The notes under the pieces were generated by a model, which did no database searches, had not been told where the DNA came from, and saw only the letters and a program-made list of their open reading frames with translations. From the NCBI GenBank assembly GCA_002338565.1, contig DDIN01000008.1, positions 1,736,403 through 1,800,402 on the forward strand: a stretch of 64,000 nucleotides of DNA, written 5' to 3'. Position 1 is the first letter of the stretch, and every line of letters begins with the position of its first letter. Source of the DNA: Hyphomonadaceae bacterium UBA1849. GTDB lineage: Bacteria > Pseudomonadota > Alphaproteobacteria > Caulobacterales > Hyphomonadaceae. Positions 47,084-55,864 of this stretch are shown piece by piece. A program made the position numbers and the translations under genes.

Positions 47084-48502
47084 CTAACCGTTCGTTTCGC
47101 TGTCGTCACATGAAGATGGCTCTCCGGCTTCGGAGAGCGGCAGCCGCCACACGGCGAACAGGGCAATCGCGCCCGAGAGGGCATTGGCTGCGAGAAAGCC
47201 CCAGGCGAGGCCGGCAAAATCGCCAACCGTCACGCCAATCCATGCGGCTGGTGCAAGCAGGAGCATGGCGCGCCCGCCCGAAAAGCCGAGCGCCATCAGT
47301 GAGCGTCCGAGGCCGTTCAGCGCGGAGCTCAGTGAAATCACGATACCATATCCGATCCATGAAAGCGGTACGATGGAAAGATAGAGCGCAAGACGGTCTG
47401 CAGAGGCTTCGGAGGACACAAACTGGCTGGCGATCAGATCACCGGCAAACCAGAAGGTGACGGCAGTCAGCGCGGCCCATGCGGCTGCGATGCCTGCGCA
47501 CCAGAACAGCATGGTGCGCGTCCGGTCGGTGTAACCTGCGCCGCTATTTTGCCCGGCAAACGGCGCACTCGCTGAAGAGAGGGCCAGTAATGGCACAATC
47601 GCAATGGACTGCACTTTTGTGGCGACACCAAAGGCAGCGACGTCAGCCTGACCGAGTGTCGCGACTGCGGCTGTCGCAAGGCTGAGCGCGAACGGGTTGA
47701 GAGATGTCGAAAGGGAGGCTGGCGCTGCGATGCGAACAATTTCTGACCAGTTGCGTACACTGTCTTTTAGCCGCTGCAGGCTCACAGTCAGCAGGTCTTT
47801 ATGCATGAGAAGGGCGATTGCGCCGAGCGTAGCGACAGCGCGGGCAAACACTGTCGCGACAGCGGCGCCATGCATGCCGAGATCGGGAAAAATGCCGACG
47901 CCAAAAATCAGTAGTGGATTGATCGCGATATTGAGGACCGCAATGCCAGACATAAGAACGGCGGGGCTTATGCCATCACCCGTCGCGCGTAGAAGGCCAT
48001 TCGCGACAATGGGCAGGATGAGGAACAGCGCGCCCGCAAACCAGATCTGCATATAGCTGGTGGCATCAGCCAGAATGTCACCGCTTGCTCCCATCAGGCT
48101 GAAGACAGACCCGATAACCAGTGCGCCAATCACGCCCATGATGATCGCAAGGCCGAGAGACAGCGCCATAGTGCCGAGCACAATCGCTTTCTTGTCGTCT
48201 TTATTTGCGCTGGCACCAATGCGCCGTGACAGGACTGATGACGCACCTGAGCTCAGGCCAATTGCGAGGCTGATGAGCAGCATGGTGATCGGAAATGTAT
48301 AGCTCACCGCGGCAAGCGGCTCTTCCCCGAGCTGACCAATGAAGTAGGCATCTGACAGGCCGATTGCCTTCACGGCCAGAACGCCGCCAATCATCGGCAG
48401 CCAGAGATCCCGCAGCCCTGAAAAGACCGACCCTGAGGTGAGGTCATCGCGACTCTTCGGTTTTGTGTCGTCGTCTGCAGAGTCGAGTGTAGCTGCCGTC
48501 AT
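47084..48502 (-). CDS. MATE family efflux transporter
   Basis: The 472-residue product has about twelve membrane helices in two related halves, beginning LRDLWLPMIGGVLAVKAIGLSDAYFIGQLGEEPLAAVSYTFPI, and repeating ASAPFAGQNSGAGYTDRTR in the second half. These are the DinF/NorM-type features of Na+- or H+-driven multidrug and toxin exporters. The substrate is unknown. ATG 48502 is chosen because AGGA lies six bases upstream. It is divergent from proC, with 97 bases between them. Confidence 0.9.
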   Translation of the reverse strand: MTAATLDSADDDTKPKSRDDLTSGSVFSGLRDLWLPMIGGVLAVKAIGLSDAYFIGQLGEEPLAAVSYTFPITMLLISLAIGLSSGASSVLSRRIGASANKDDKKAIVLGTMALSLGLAIIMGVIGALVIGSVFSLMGASGDILADATSYMQIWFAGALFLILPIVANGLLRATGDGISPAVLMSGIAVLNIAINPLLIFGVGIFPDLGMHGAAVATVFARAVATLGAIALLMHKDLLTVSLQRLKDSVRNWSEIVRIAAPASLSTSLNPFALSLATAAVATLGQADVAAFGVATKVQSIAIVPLLALSSASAPFAGQNSGAGYTDRTRTMLFWCAGIAAAWAALTAVTFWFAGDLIASQFVSSEASADRLALYLSIVPLSWIGYGIVISLSSALNGLGRSLMALGFSGGRAMLLLAPAAWIGVTVGDFAGLAWGFLAANALSGAIALFAVWRLPLSEAGEPSSCDDSETNG

Positions 48503-48599
48503 TGTGTGTCCTGTCTTTTGCCTGCGCGAACAAGCTAGGTCGAAAGAACGCGCCGGACAGGGAATTGATCCCGCGGGCAACCCGGCATAGCGTCCCGCC

Positions 48600-49406
48600 A
48601 TGTCTCAACGAATTGCACTTCTTGGCTGTGGGCGGATGGGTTCTGCTATGGCCGCCGGTTGGCTGAAGGCCGCCGATAAACCGGAAATTTCTGTCTATGC
48701 GCCGCGCCCGACGCCGCTTGTTTCCCTGTGGGTGGAGCAGGGCGAGGTGGTGCTGAACCCTGAACGCAAACCGGCTGATATTCTGGTCGTCGCGGTGAAG
48801 CCTCAGGTGTTTGGCAATATTCTGGAGGAGGCCCGTCCGCTTTGTGACGAGGGCACGCTGGTGATCTCCGTCATGGCGGCGTGGTCTGTCGACCGGCTGG
48901 CCGACGCTCTGGGCACGCGGCGCATTGTGCGGGCCTTGCCGAGCACGCCGGGGGCTGTCGGGCAGGGCGTTACGCTGCTGTCCTGTGATACCAGCGTGAG
49001 CGAGGGCGAGCTGGAACAAGTCCGCGCGCTTCTCTCTCCGCTCGGCTGGGTTGAAGGGCCGATGGCAGAAGAGACGCTGCAGGTCGCGATGACGATTTCA
49101 GGCTCAGGCCCTGCCTATGTCTTTCACCTTGTGGAGGCACTCGCCGCTGCAGGTGTCGCGAATGGATTAGAGCCTGAGCTTGCCATGCGCCTCGCACGGC
49201 GCGGCGTGATTGGTTCGGGCGCTTTGCTTGCCGGTTCTGATGAAGATGCCGGTGCGTTACGTGAAGGCGTTACGTCTCCCAAGGGCGTGACTGCTGCTGC
49301 GCTGGAAGTCTTCATGGATGATCACAAAGGCTTTATTTCGCTCGCGACCAAAGCGATTGCCGCGGCGGTGGCGCGCGATCAGGCTCTGGCGCGCGGCGAA
49401 GACTAG
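48600..49406 (+). CDS. proC: Pyrroline-5-carboxylate reductase
   Basis: The 268-residue product begins IALLGCGRMGSAMAAGWL (Rossmann loop), followed by ILVVAVKPQ, RALPSTPG and the signature GSGPAYVFHLVEALAAAG...REGVTSPKGVTAAAL. It reduces 1-pyrroline-5-carboxylate to proline with NAD(P)H in the last step of proline synthesis. Length is normal. No strong ribosome binding site is seen before ATG 48600. Confidence 0.95.
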   Translation: MSQRIALLGCGRMGSAMAAGWLKAADKPEISVYAPRPTPLVSLWVEQGEVVLNPERKPADILVVAVKPQVFGNILEEARPLCDEGTLVISVMAAWSVDRLADALGTRRIVRALPSTPGAVGQGVTLLSCDTSVSEGELEQVRALLSPLGWVEGPMAEETLQVAMTISGSGPAYVFHLVEALAAAGVANGLEPELAMRLARRGVIGSGALLAGSDEDAGALREGVTSPKGVTAAALEVFMDDHKGFISLATKAIAAAVARDQALARGED

Positions 49407-49515
49407 CCCGTCACTGCGGAATTCCTGCGCGGCCATGTTGCGAAGCCCCTTTGGGCTATGTCATGTCTCGCCCAACAGTCACGAACTAACGGTGCATCGC
49501 ACCAGAGGATTATCT

Positions 49516-50373
49516 ATGCGTTTTACGTCACTTCTTTTCGGAACAGCCGCGCTGGCGCTTTCTGCATTTCCCGCCGCCGCGCAGGATGCTGCGAGCTATG
49601 ATGCTGATACGGTCGTTGCCACGGTGAACGGAACGGAGATCACAATCGGCCATATGATCGCCTATCGCGATGCGCTGCCGGCTGAGTATGCGCGCCTGCC
49701 AGATGCGCAATTGTATTCGGGCATCCTGAACCAGCTTGTTGATCAGCAGCTTCTGGCCGACGAAGCGGCCCGTCTGGGCAAAGATGAGGGCCAGCGCGTA
49801 CGCCTGACGATTGAGAATGACCGACGTGGCACGCTGGCGGGCATCGTCATTTCCGACATGCTGGATGAAGCTGTCACAGAAGATGCGGTGCAGGCGGCTT
49901 ATGCTCAGGTCGTGGCGAGCTTCGACGGACAGACCGAATACAACGCGTCCCATATCCTCGTGGAAACACGTGAAGAGGCTGCATCGCTGGTCGAGCAGCT
50001 GAATGCCGGTGCTGATTTCGCGGAATTGGCGCAGGAGTTTTCTACCGGCCCGACCGGACCAAACGGCGGTAATCTTGGCTGGTTCGCAGCAGGTGTCATG
50101 GTTCAGCCATTCTCTGAGGCGGTTGAAGGTATGACCGCGGAGACTGTTTCAGGACCGGTTCAGACCCAATTCGGCTGGCACGTGATCCGCCTGAATGAAA
50201 CGCGCGAAACGACACCGCCTTCATTGGCTGAGATGCGCGACGGCATTATTGCGGAGCTTCGAAATAATGCACTGCAAGCGCATCTGGACGCCCTGAGTGA
50301 CGCGGCTGATATCGTCGTTGCCGGAGACGCCGTTCCAGAGACAGCGCTCTCCACCGTTCAACTGGACGACTAG
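49516..50373 (+). CDS. Exported PpiC/SurA-type peptidyl-prolyl isomerase
   Basis: The start at ATG 49516 has AGAGGA nine bases before it. A signal peptide (to about AAAQDA, 22) is followed by a helical chaperone segment (GTEITIGHMIAYRDALP through IENDRRGTLAGIVIS). One parvulin domain at about 135-225 has ASHILVETREEA, FAELAQEFSTGPTGPNGGNLGWF and FGWHVIRLNE. Parvulins catalyse proline isomerisation and help fold outer-membrane proteins. The C terminus overlaps the stop of the convergent DUF1254 gene by four bases. Confidence 0.9.
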   Translation: MRFTSLLFGTAALALSAFPAAAQDAASYDADTVVATVNGTEITIGHMIAYRDALPAEYARLPDAQLYSGILNQLVDQQLLADEAARLGKDEGQRVRLTIENDRRGTLAGIVISDMLDEAVTEDAVQAAYAQVVASFDGQTEYNASHILVETREEAASLVEQLNAGADFAELAQEFSTGPTGPNGGNLGWFAAGVMVQPFSEAVEGMTAETVSGPVQTQFGWHVIRLNETRETTPPSLAEMRDGIIAELRNNALQAHLDALSDAADIVVAGDAVPETALSTVQLDD

Positions 50374-51380
50374 TCTATCGGTTGTGGGGCAGGCGGTTGC
50401 CACTCACCTGAGGTGATCGCTTCGCCCGGCTGATAGGCGCGGAGGACATAATTCCACCCTTCGGGTGTCGGAATGCAGTTCACAGTGTCTGCCTCACATC
50501 CACCAAGCTGGATGCGATAGCTTCCATCCTCGCTTTGTGTCGCGTTCACATTGTTGAGCGCATTTACGCCGAGTTCGTTCGGCACCATAAAGCCGCGCGT
50601 ATTGTACATGGTGACCGACCAGAAGGCGTCTGCTGGAACGTCATTGAGGATCAGCTCATGCGGTTTGTCCTCATCGCCAGGCATTGGGCGGCCTGTGAAA
50701 TAAGCGGCTTCTGCTTCCGGCAGCAGGCCCCAGCCGACCGCAGTGACGATAAGGTGGGAGACCGGATCAATCTCCTCGGCGGTTCCCATCCGCACGCCAA
50801 AATTACCACGTGCCAGTGCGCCAAGGCGTAAGAGTGCCATGCGGGTCGCATCAAAGCTTGCCTGATCATAGTCGGGTACGATGAATTCGCCCTGCGCAGG
50901 TTGGCTGATCTCGATCAGGTCCTGCAGCCCGTTCGCGATGGAAATATCGTCCTGATCGAATGAGTCGGCGAATACGCGGATGATAACGGCGGCATAGCGC
51001 GTGCCGATATCGTCGGCTGTGAAGGTGTTGGTGCCACCATGATATACATCAATTGTTGTGTGGTCCTGCGTCAGCACTTGGGCTGAGATATAACGCCCGT
51101 CTGGCGCATCTGGCAGGGTGATGGTGACAGGGCCGGCTTCCATGTCGAACACGCCGGACGAATAAAGCGTATCGAGGTTCATACGGATGACCGTCTGGTT
51201 TTCCAGGTCGGTCGGTTGGCGTCCGAGATGAACGCTGCCGAGCTCACCGCGCGCGATCACCACGCCCATATACCGGTCCGTTTCGGCGCGGACGAAATTA
51301 TGCGGGCCAACGTGGACCGGATCAGCGATTGCGGTGGTCGAAAGCATAAGACCGCCAAGCGCGGCCATGGCGTATTTCAT
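50370..51380 (-). CDS. Exported DUF1254/DUF1214-family protein
   Basis: A signal peptide (to about AIADP, 20) precedes RAETDRYMGVVIARG and the DUF1254 core (NQTVIRMNLDTLYSSGVFDMEAGPVTITLPD). The C-terminal block FWSVTMYNTRGFMVPNELGVNALN has the DUF1214-like layout. The family is found in many bacteria next to lipid or transport genes, but its role is unknown. ATG 51380 is preferred to a longer frame opening at 51539. It ends in overlap with the parvulin gene. Confidence 0.8.
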   Translation of the reverse strand: MKYAMAALGGLMLSTTAIADPVHVGPHNFVRAETDRYMGVVIARGELGSVHLGRQPTDLENQTVIRMNLDTLYSSGVFDMEAGPVTITLPDAPDGRYISAQVLTQDHTTIDVYHGGTNTFTADDIGTRYAAVIIRVFADSFDQDDISIANGLQDLIEISQPAQGEFIVPDYDQASFDATRMALLRLGALARGNFGVRMGTAEEIDPVSHLIVTAVGWGLLPEAEAAYFTGRPMPGDEDKPHELILNDVPADAFWSVTMYNTRGFMVPNELGVNALNNVNATQSEDGSYRIQLGGCEADTVNCIPTPEGWNYVLRAYQPGEAITSGEWQPPAPQPID

Positions 51381-51538
51381 CAAGTCTCTCCCTCTGTCTG
51401 CGTCACGTCTTGATGCGTGGCCGTCAGTGTTTCCGGTGTATCGTGGACCAGTGCGAGGCGTGTGGCCAGATTTAATGTTACCCCGGCCAGCTTGTGTTAG
51501 GTTGAAACGGTTCGCAGCAGGGGAAGTGCGCAACCGCA

Positions 51539-52831
51539 ATGAAGGTTCTCATCCTCACTTATGGCACGCGAGGCGATGTCCAGCCGTTCGTGGCACTGGG
51601 GCGCGGCCTGCAGGCGCGCGGCGACGAGGTGCATATTGCCACCTCGACACGCTTTGAGGCGTTCGTCACAGAGAATGGTCTCGGCTTCTGTCCGGTTTCC
51701 GATGATTTGCTTGCCATTCTCGACACGCGCGACGGGAAAGACATGCTGGAAAATACGGCAAACTTCTTCGATATGGCTCGCCAGTATATCCGGATGGCAA
51801 AACGTGTCGGGCCGATGCTGGAAGAACAGTTAGAGCAGGGCTGGCAGGCAGGGCAGCAGGTGAAGCCTGATCTGGTGATCTTCCATCCAAAAGGTGCTGC
51901 CGGACCTGCTATCGCCGAGGCCTTCAACGCGTCGGCCATTCTGGCCCTGCCGTTTCCTATGTTGGTGGCCACTGGCGAGGCGCCGCATCTCGGCTTTCCG
52001 AAACTCCCGTTAGGCGCGGCCTATAACCGGTTCACGCATAATGTCGTGCGGGCGGCATCTGCGCTCGGCCTCAAGGGCGCGATGAAGAAGCTGCGGGCGA
52101 ACAAGGGCCTGCCAAAAGCGAAGCGATATGATGCACTTCACATGGCGGACGGAACGCGCTTGCCGACCATGACGTGTGTGAGTCCGTCAGTCGTTCAGCG
52201 CCCACATGACTGGAATGAAAGCGACATCATCACCGGCTATTGGTTTCTGGAGCATCAGTCAGACTGGGAGCCGGATGAAGCGCTTGCAGAGTTCCTGCAG
52301 GCTGGGCCGCCACCGGTCTATATCGGGTTTGGGTCGATATCAGGTAAGCGACCGGAAAAGCTGGCTGAGATTGCGATCAATGCGCTGGCAGCATCCGGCC
52401 AGCGCGGCATTTTGGCGACTGGTTGGGGCGGGCTAAAGCCGTCTGAGCTGCCGGAAACGGTCTTGCAGATTGATAGCGCGCCGCATGACTGGCTGTTTCC
52501 GCGCATGGCGTGCGTCGTCCATCATGGCGGCGCGGGTACAACAGCAGCAGGGCTAAAAGCAGGCGTTCCGTCTCTGATCGTGCCGTTTGTCGGCGACCAG
52601 CCCTACTGGGCCGACAAAGTGTTTGAGATTGGTGCCGGGCCGAAAGGTATTCCGCAGAAGAAATTGACCGCTGACAACCTCGCCGCTGCGATATCCGAAG
52701 CCGTGACCAGTGAGGCGATCCGATATCGCGCCGCGGAGATTGGCGCGCAAATCAGAGCCGAAGATGGCGTCGCTGCTGCGATCGCTCAAATTGATCGGGC
52801 GATGGAAAACATGAGATTGTTGCGTGAATAA
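51539..52831 (+). CDS. GT1-family glycosyltransferase (UGT-like)
   Basis: The 430-residue product begins MKVLILTYGTRGDVQPFVALGRGLQARG, the N-terminal Rossmann domain of bacterial UGTs. The C-terminal nucleotide-binding signature is VVHHGGAGTTAAGLKAGVPSLIVPFVGDQPYWADKV. Such enzymes transfer a sugar from a nucleotide sugar to lipids, sterols or small molecules; family relatives include sterol and macrolide glycosyltransferases. No acceptor can be named. It follows AGGGGAAG eight to fifteen bases upstream, and a perfect hairpin ends the gene. Confidence 0.9.
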   Translation: MKVLILTYGTRGDVQPFVALGRGLQARGDEVHIATSTRFEAFVTENGLGFCPVSDDLLAILDTRDGKDMLENTANFFDMARQYIRMAKRVGPMLEEQLEQGWQAGQQVKPDLVIFHPKGAAGPAIAEAFNASAILALPFPMLVATGEAPHLGFPKLPLGAAYNRFTHNVVRAASALGLKGAMKKLRANKGLPKAKRYDALHMADGTRLPTMTCVSPSVVQRPHDWNESDIITGYWFLEHQSDWEPDEALAEFLQAGPPPVYIGFGSISGKRPEKLAEIAINALAASGQRGILATGWGGLKPSELPETVLQIDSAPHDWLFPRMACVVHHGGAGTTAAGLKAGVPSLIVPFVGDQPYWADKVFEIGAGPKGIPQKKLTADNLAAAISEAVTSEAIRYRAAEIGAQIRAEDGVAAAIAQIDRAMENMRLLRE

Positions 52832-52935
52832 ACGTGCAGGCTCGTTCGATGACCGACAGTTTGCTCCCAACTGATCTGGCATCGAATTCGAAGGTCGCAT
52901 TGAGGCTGGAGCGTGACGCCCGCAAAATGGATATG

Positions 52936-52959
52936 GAAGAGGGCGTTTAAGCCCTCTTC
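52936..52959. terminator. Bidirectional hairpin between convergent genes
   Basis: GAAGAGGGC (52936-52944) and GCCCTCTTC (52951-52959) pair perfectly around six bases. It lies between the glycosyltransferase stop and the OYE-family stop. Confidence 0.65.
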
Positions 52960-52971
52960 GTCCTTCGTTCG

Positions 52972-54198
52972 TTATCGGCGGGCAATCCAGTTGCGATATT
53001 GCTTCGCGCGGGACTTGGCTTCGAGCTCCGAGGTGACGAGTGCGTAAAGCGGCCACACATTAGGGTTCGGGCGCTTGCCTCTGGAGAGTTTCTTCATCTG
53101 AAAGCGCACGGACGACATTTGCGCCGCTGAGGCGAGGGCTTTGTCCTTCATCTGAATTGGCTTCAGCGCGGGTGCAGGTGTTTCGCCTGCCTGCCAGCGG
53201 TTTGGAAGGTCCGGGCAGATGGCAATGGCCGTTGCAATGCCCGCCATGTCTACGCCGCTCTCGATGACCGCATTGGCGACCTCAATACGGCGGATCCCTC
53301 CTGTCACCATGATCGGCATGTTTGCGACTTTTCGGATTTCGGTCGCGAACTCCAGAAAGTAGGCCTCGCGGGCAAGCGTGCGGTCGTCACGTGCGGTCCC
53401 CATCATGGCGGGCGCTTCATAGCTACCGCCCGAGAGTTCAATCAGATCAACGCCCAGCGGGTTCAGCCATTCAACCACCTGACGGGCATCATCCTCAGAG
53501 AAGCCGCCGCGCTGGAAGTCGGCGGAGTTGATCTTCACGGTGACGGCGAAATCAGGGCGCACGGCGGCGCGGATCGACTTGACGATATCCAGAAGCAGGC
53601 GGGCACGGTTTTCCAGCGCACCGCCCCATTCATCCTCGCGCTTATTTACAAGCGGAGAGAGGAACTGGCTGAGGAGATAGCCGTGTGCCGCATGTATCTG
53701 AACACCAGAGAAGCCTGCTGTCTCTGCCAGAAGAGCCGTGTTTGTGAAGCACTCTTTGATGTCCGCAATGTCTTCGGGCGTCATGGCTCGCGGCGGGGGA
53801 AAGCGACCGGACTGAGCGCCAAGATCAAGCCCGACGGCAGACGGCGCAATCGCCTGCTGGCCAAGCGAGCCCGGCATCTGGCGGCCCGGATGATTGATCT
53901 GCATCCAGAACTGCGCGCCGTTTTGCGTGCCGATGTCTGCCCAGCGTCTGAACTTCTCCAGATTGCGGTCGTTCTCCAGAACAACGCCGCCAGGGCCCGT
54001 CATCGCGCGGCCATCAACCATAACATTGCCGGAGATGATCAGGCCGGTGCCGCCTTTGGCCCAGCTATCATACAGTCGGTAGAGCTGGTCGGATGGGCCC
54101 TGATCGGAATCAGCCATGTTTTCTTCCATGGCACCCTTGCCGATACGGTTTTTGATTTCATTGCCATTCGGCAGAACCAGTTTTGAGAACAATGCCAT
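52972..54198 (-). CDS. Old yellow enzyme-family NADH:flavin oxidoreductase
   Basis: The 408-residue product is an FMN TIM barrel of the OYE family: MQINHPGRQ and GYLLSQFLSPLVNKREDEWGGALENRARLLLDIV hold the substrate and flavin, and MVTGGIRR the FMN phosphate. It reduces activated C=C bonds, such as alpha,beta-unsaturated carbonyls, with NAD(P)H. ATG 54198 with GGAG seven bases before it is preferred to ATG 54210. It is divergent from a MerR gene with a 19-bp-spacer promoter between, so it is probably induced by MerR. Confidence 0.9.
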   Translation of the reverse strand: MALFSKLVLPNGNEIKNRIGKGAMEENMADSDQGPSDQLYRLYDSWAKGGTGLIISGNVMVDGRAMTGPGGVVLENDRNLEKFRRWADIGTQNGAQFWMQINHPGRQMPGSLGQQAIAPSAVGLDLGAQSGRFPPPRAMTPEDIADIKECFTNTALLAETAGFSGVQIHAAHGYLLSQFLSPLVNKREDEWGGALENRARLLLDIVKSIRAAVRPDFAVTVKINSADFQRGGFSEDDARQVVEWLNPLGVDLIELSGGSYEAPAMMGTARDDRTLAREAYFLEFATEIRKVANMPIMVTGGIRRIEVANAVIESGVDMAGIATAIAICPDLPNRWQAGETPAPALKPIQMKDKALASAAQMSSVRFQMKKLSRGKRPNPNVWPLYALVTSELEAKSRAKQYRNWIARR

Positions 54199-54227
54199 GA
54201 GGCGCTCCATTCATCAGATTTTGACCT

Positions 54228-54258
54228 ACCCTAACCTTTGAGTTAAGTTTAAGGTCAA
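54228..54258 (-). promoter_or_regulatory. MerR-type promoter/operator for the OYE gene
   Basis: On the minus strand, TTGACC (54258-54253) and TAGGGT (54233-54228) are separated by 19 bases. In the spacer lies a 22-base dyad (54234-54255) whose ends are ACCTT and AAGGT around AGTTAA. A 19-bp spacer holding a dyad is the classic MerR-activated layout. Confidence 0.7.
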
Positions 54259-54281
54259 GCGACTTATTGAAAGCATTTGAT

Positions 54282-54698
54282 ATGAAGATTGGCGACCTTG
54301 CAGAGCGTACCGGATTACCGGCCTCTAAAATCCGCTTCTATGAGCGCATCGGGCTGCTGACCATGGTGGACCGTCGTCCGAACGGGTATCGGACCTATCC
54401 GGAACAGGCGGTTGTCGTACTGGATCTGATCACCAGCGCCCAGCTTGCGGGCTTCAGTCTCGATGAGATCCGCAATCTTGTTCCGGATGATCTGGATGGC
54501 TGGGAGCATGACAAACTGCTGGGTGCGTTGAAATCCAAGATCGCTGACATTCAGGCGATGGAGAAGCGCCTTGCTAAGAGCCGAAAACAGCTGACCGCGC
54601 TGATCAATGAAATCGAAGACAAGCCGGACGATATGGATTGCACGGAAAACGCCCGCCGCGTTCTTTCCAGCCTGTTTATGCGTGAGAGCAAAGCATGA
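54282..54698 (+). CDS. MerR-family transcriptional regulator
   Basis: The 138-residue product has the N-terminal MerR helix-turn-helix (KIGDLAERTGLPASKIRFYERIGLL...GYRTYPEQAV) and a long dimerisation helix (about 85-120). It has one Cys in CTEN near residue 119, so it is not a classical metal binder. The likely target is the OYE promoter immediately upstream; electrophile or redox sensing would fit an OYE enzyme but is inference. ATG 54282 is used rather than TTG 54267. It overlaps the next gene by four bases. Confidence 0.85.
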   Translation: MKIGDLAERTGLPASKIRFYERIGLLTMVDRRPNGYRTYPEQAVVVLDLITSAQLAGFSLDEIRNLVPDDLDGWEHDKLLGALKSKIADIQAMEKRLAKSRKQLTALINEIEDKPDDMDCTENARRVLSSLFMRESKA

Positions 54699-55096
54699 GC
54701 GCCCAGCCTGCTGGCTACTCCGGTAAGCCGCTCTGGCGGAAGTTGGGCATCAAGCCCGGCATGCGGGTGTTGCCGGTTAATCCGCCAGACCATTATGACG
54801 ATCTGATTGACGGCGCAGAAGGTATGGAAGAGGTCGTTTCCGGTCCCGCAGAGATCGTGCATCTCTTCTGTGACGCACGCGCTGATCTTGACGCTGGTTT
54901 TGGGTTGGCGCTGGCTCAGGTCGCGCCGGGCGGTATGCTCTGGGTGAGCTGGCCGAAAAAGTCCTCAAAACGGTTCATTGATCTGACCGAAGATCAGCTG
55001 CGCGAGGTTATTCTTCCGACAGGCTGGGTAGATGTGAAAGTCTGCGCTGTGGATGCGGACTGGTCCGGCCTGAAATTCCTTAAACGCAAATCATAA
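54695..55096 (+). CDS. DUF3052 family protein
   Basis: The product starts SAQPAGYSGKPLWRKLGIKPGMRVLPVNPPDHY and has GGMLWVSWPKKSS, the pattern of DUF3052 proteins, which are small cytoplasmic proteins of unknown function. It is coupled to the MerR gene by an ATGA overlap, so it may belong to the same response. Confidence 0.8.
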   Translation: MSAQPAGYSGKPLWRKLGIKPGMRVLPVNPPDHYDDLIDGAEGMEEVVSGPAEIVHLFCDARADLDAGFGLALAQVAPGGMLWVSWPKKSSKRFIDLTEDQLREVILPTGWVDVKVCAVDADWSGLKFLKRKS

Positions 55097-55104
55097 GGGC
55101 GGAC

Positions 55105-55515
55105 ATGACTTATACCTTCGATGCGCAAAACCCACCGGTAGATGATGGGGAGATTACTGCTCTGGAAGAGCTTCTCGATGCGCCCTTGCCGGAAAACTAT
55201 AAAGCGCTTTTGAAGTATTCTCATGGCGGGGAGTGGCCGATACCGGTCGCGCCTTATGACTTCGTGATGTTTGAGGTTGATACGGTGATCGGTAATCTCA
55301 CCGCGACCGACTTTGCCGAAGCCTTTCCGGGCCTGCTGCCTATCGGCGGCGATGGCATGTCAGACTATATCGCGCTTGATTTTACCGGTGGCGGCGCGGC
55401 AAAAGTGGTTGGCGTAGATGCGGTTGAATCTGCGCCGGAAGATGCCGTCTACCCAATTGCCGAAACTCTGGAAGCGTTTCTGGAAATGGTCGGTCAGGCG
55501 CCAGAAGAACACTAG
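55105..55515 (+). CDS. SMI1/KNR4 (SUKH) family protein
   Basis: The 136-residue product has ITALEELLDAPLPENYKALLKYSHGG, EVDTVIGNLTATDFAEAFPGLLPIGGDGMSDYIALDF and a C-terminal helix of the SUKH superfamily. SUKH proteins are often immunity proteins of polymorphic toxins, but no toxin gene is near here. It starts nine bases after the DUF3052 gene. Confidence 0.8.
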   Translation: MTYTFDAQNPPVDDGEITALEELLDAPLPENYKALLKYSHGGEWPIPVAPYDFVMFEVDTVIGNLTATDFAEAFPGLLPIGGDGMSDYIALDFTGGGAAKVVGVDAVESAPEDAVYPIAETLEAFLEMVGQAPEEH

Positions 55516-55564
55516 ACAGGGCAAGTCTCAGCGCCATATCTGGAAGCCGGACAAAGGATACGCC

Positions 55565-55864
55565 ATGACTGACCAGATCACGCAGGACAAAATTGAAGCT
55601 GCAGCCTTTCGCAGGCTTCTGAAGCATCTCGCCGACAATCCGGATGTGCAGAATATTGATCTGATGATCACAGCAGATTTCTGTCGGAACTGTCTGGCGG
55701 ACTGGTATCGTGAAGCCGCGGCTGAAAACGGCATTGAAATGTCTAAGGATGAGGCCCGCGACTATACGCATGGCATGCCGTATGCCGAATGGAAGGCGTC
55801 TCAGCCGGACGCGACGCCAGAGCAAATGGCCGCGTTCAAAGCCCGCAAAGACGCGAAAGCCTAG
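55565..55864 (+). CDS. DUF1244 family protein
   Basis: The 99-residue product matches the DUF1244 pattern: AAAFRRLLKHLADNPDVQNIDLMITADFCRNCLADWYREAAAENGIEMSKDEAR...GMPYAEWKA, with its CRNC motif. The family is small, common in alphaproteobacteria and of unknown function. The start at ATG 55565 (AAAGGA upstream) is used rather than longer frames through the SUKH gene. It overlaps the convergent AEC gene by four bases. Confidence 0.85.
   Translation: MTDQITQDKIEAAAFRRLLKHLADNPDVQNIDLMITADFCRNCLADWYREAAAENGIEMSKDEARDYTHGMPYAEWKASQPDATPEQMAAFKARKDAKA

Noticed and set aside
55105..55515. Toxin-immunity system around the SUKH protein
   Set aside because: SUKH proteins can be immunity proteins, but no toxin, secretion or Rhs-type gene is adjacent.
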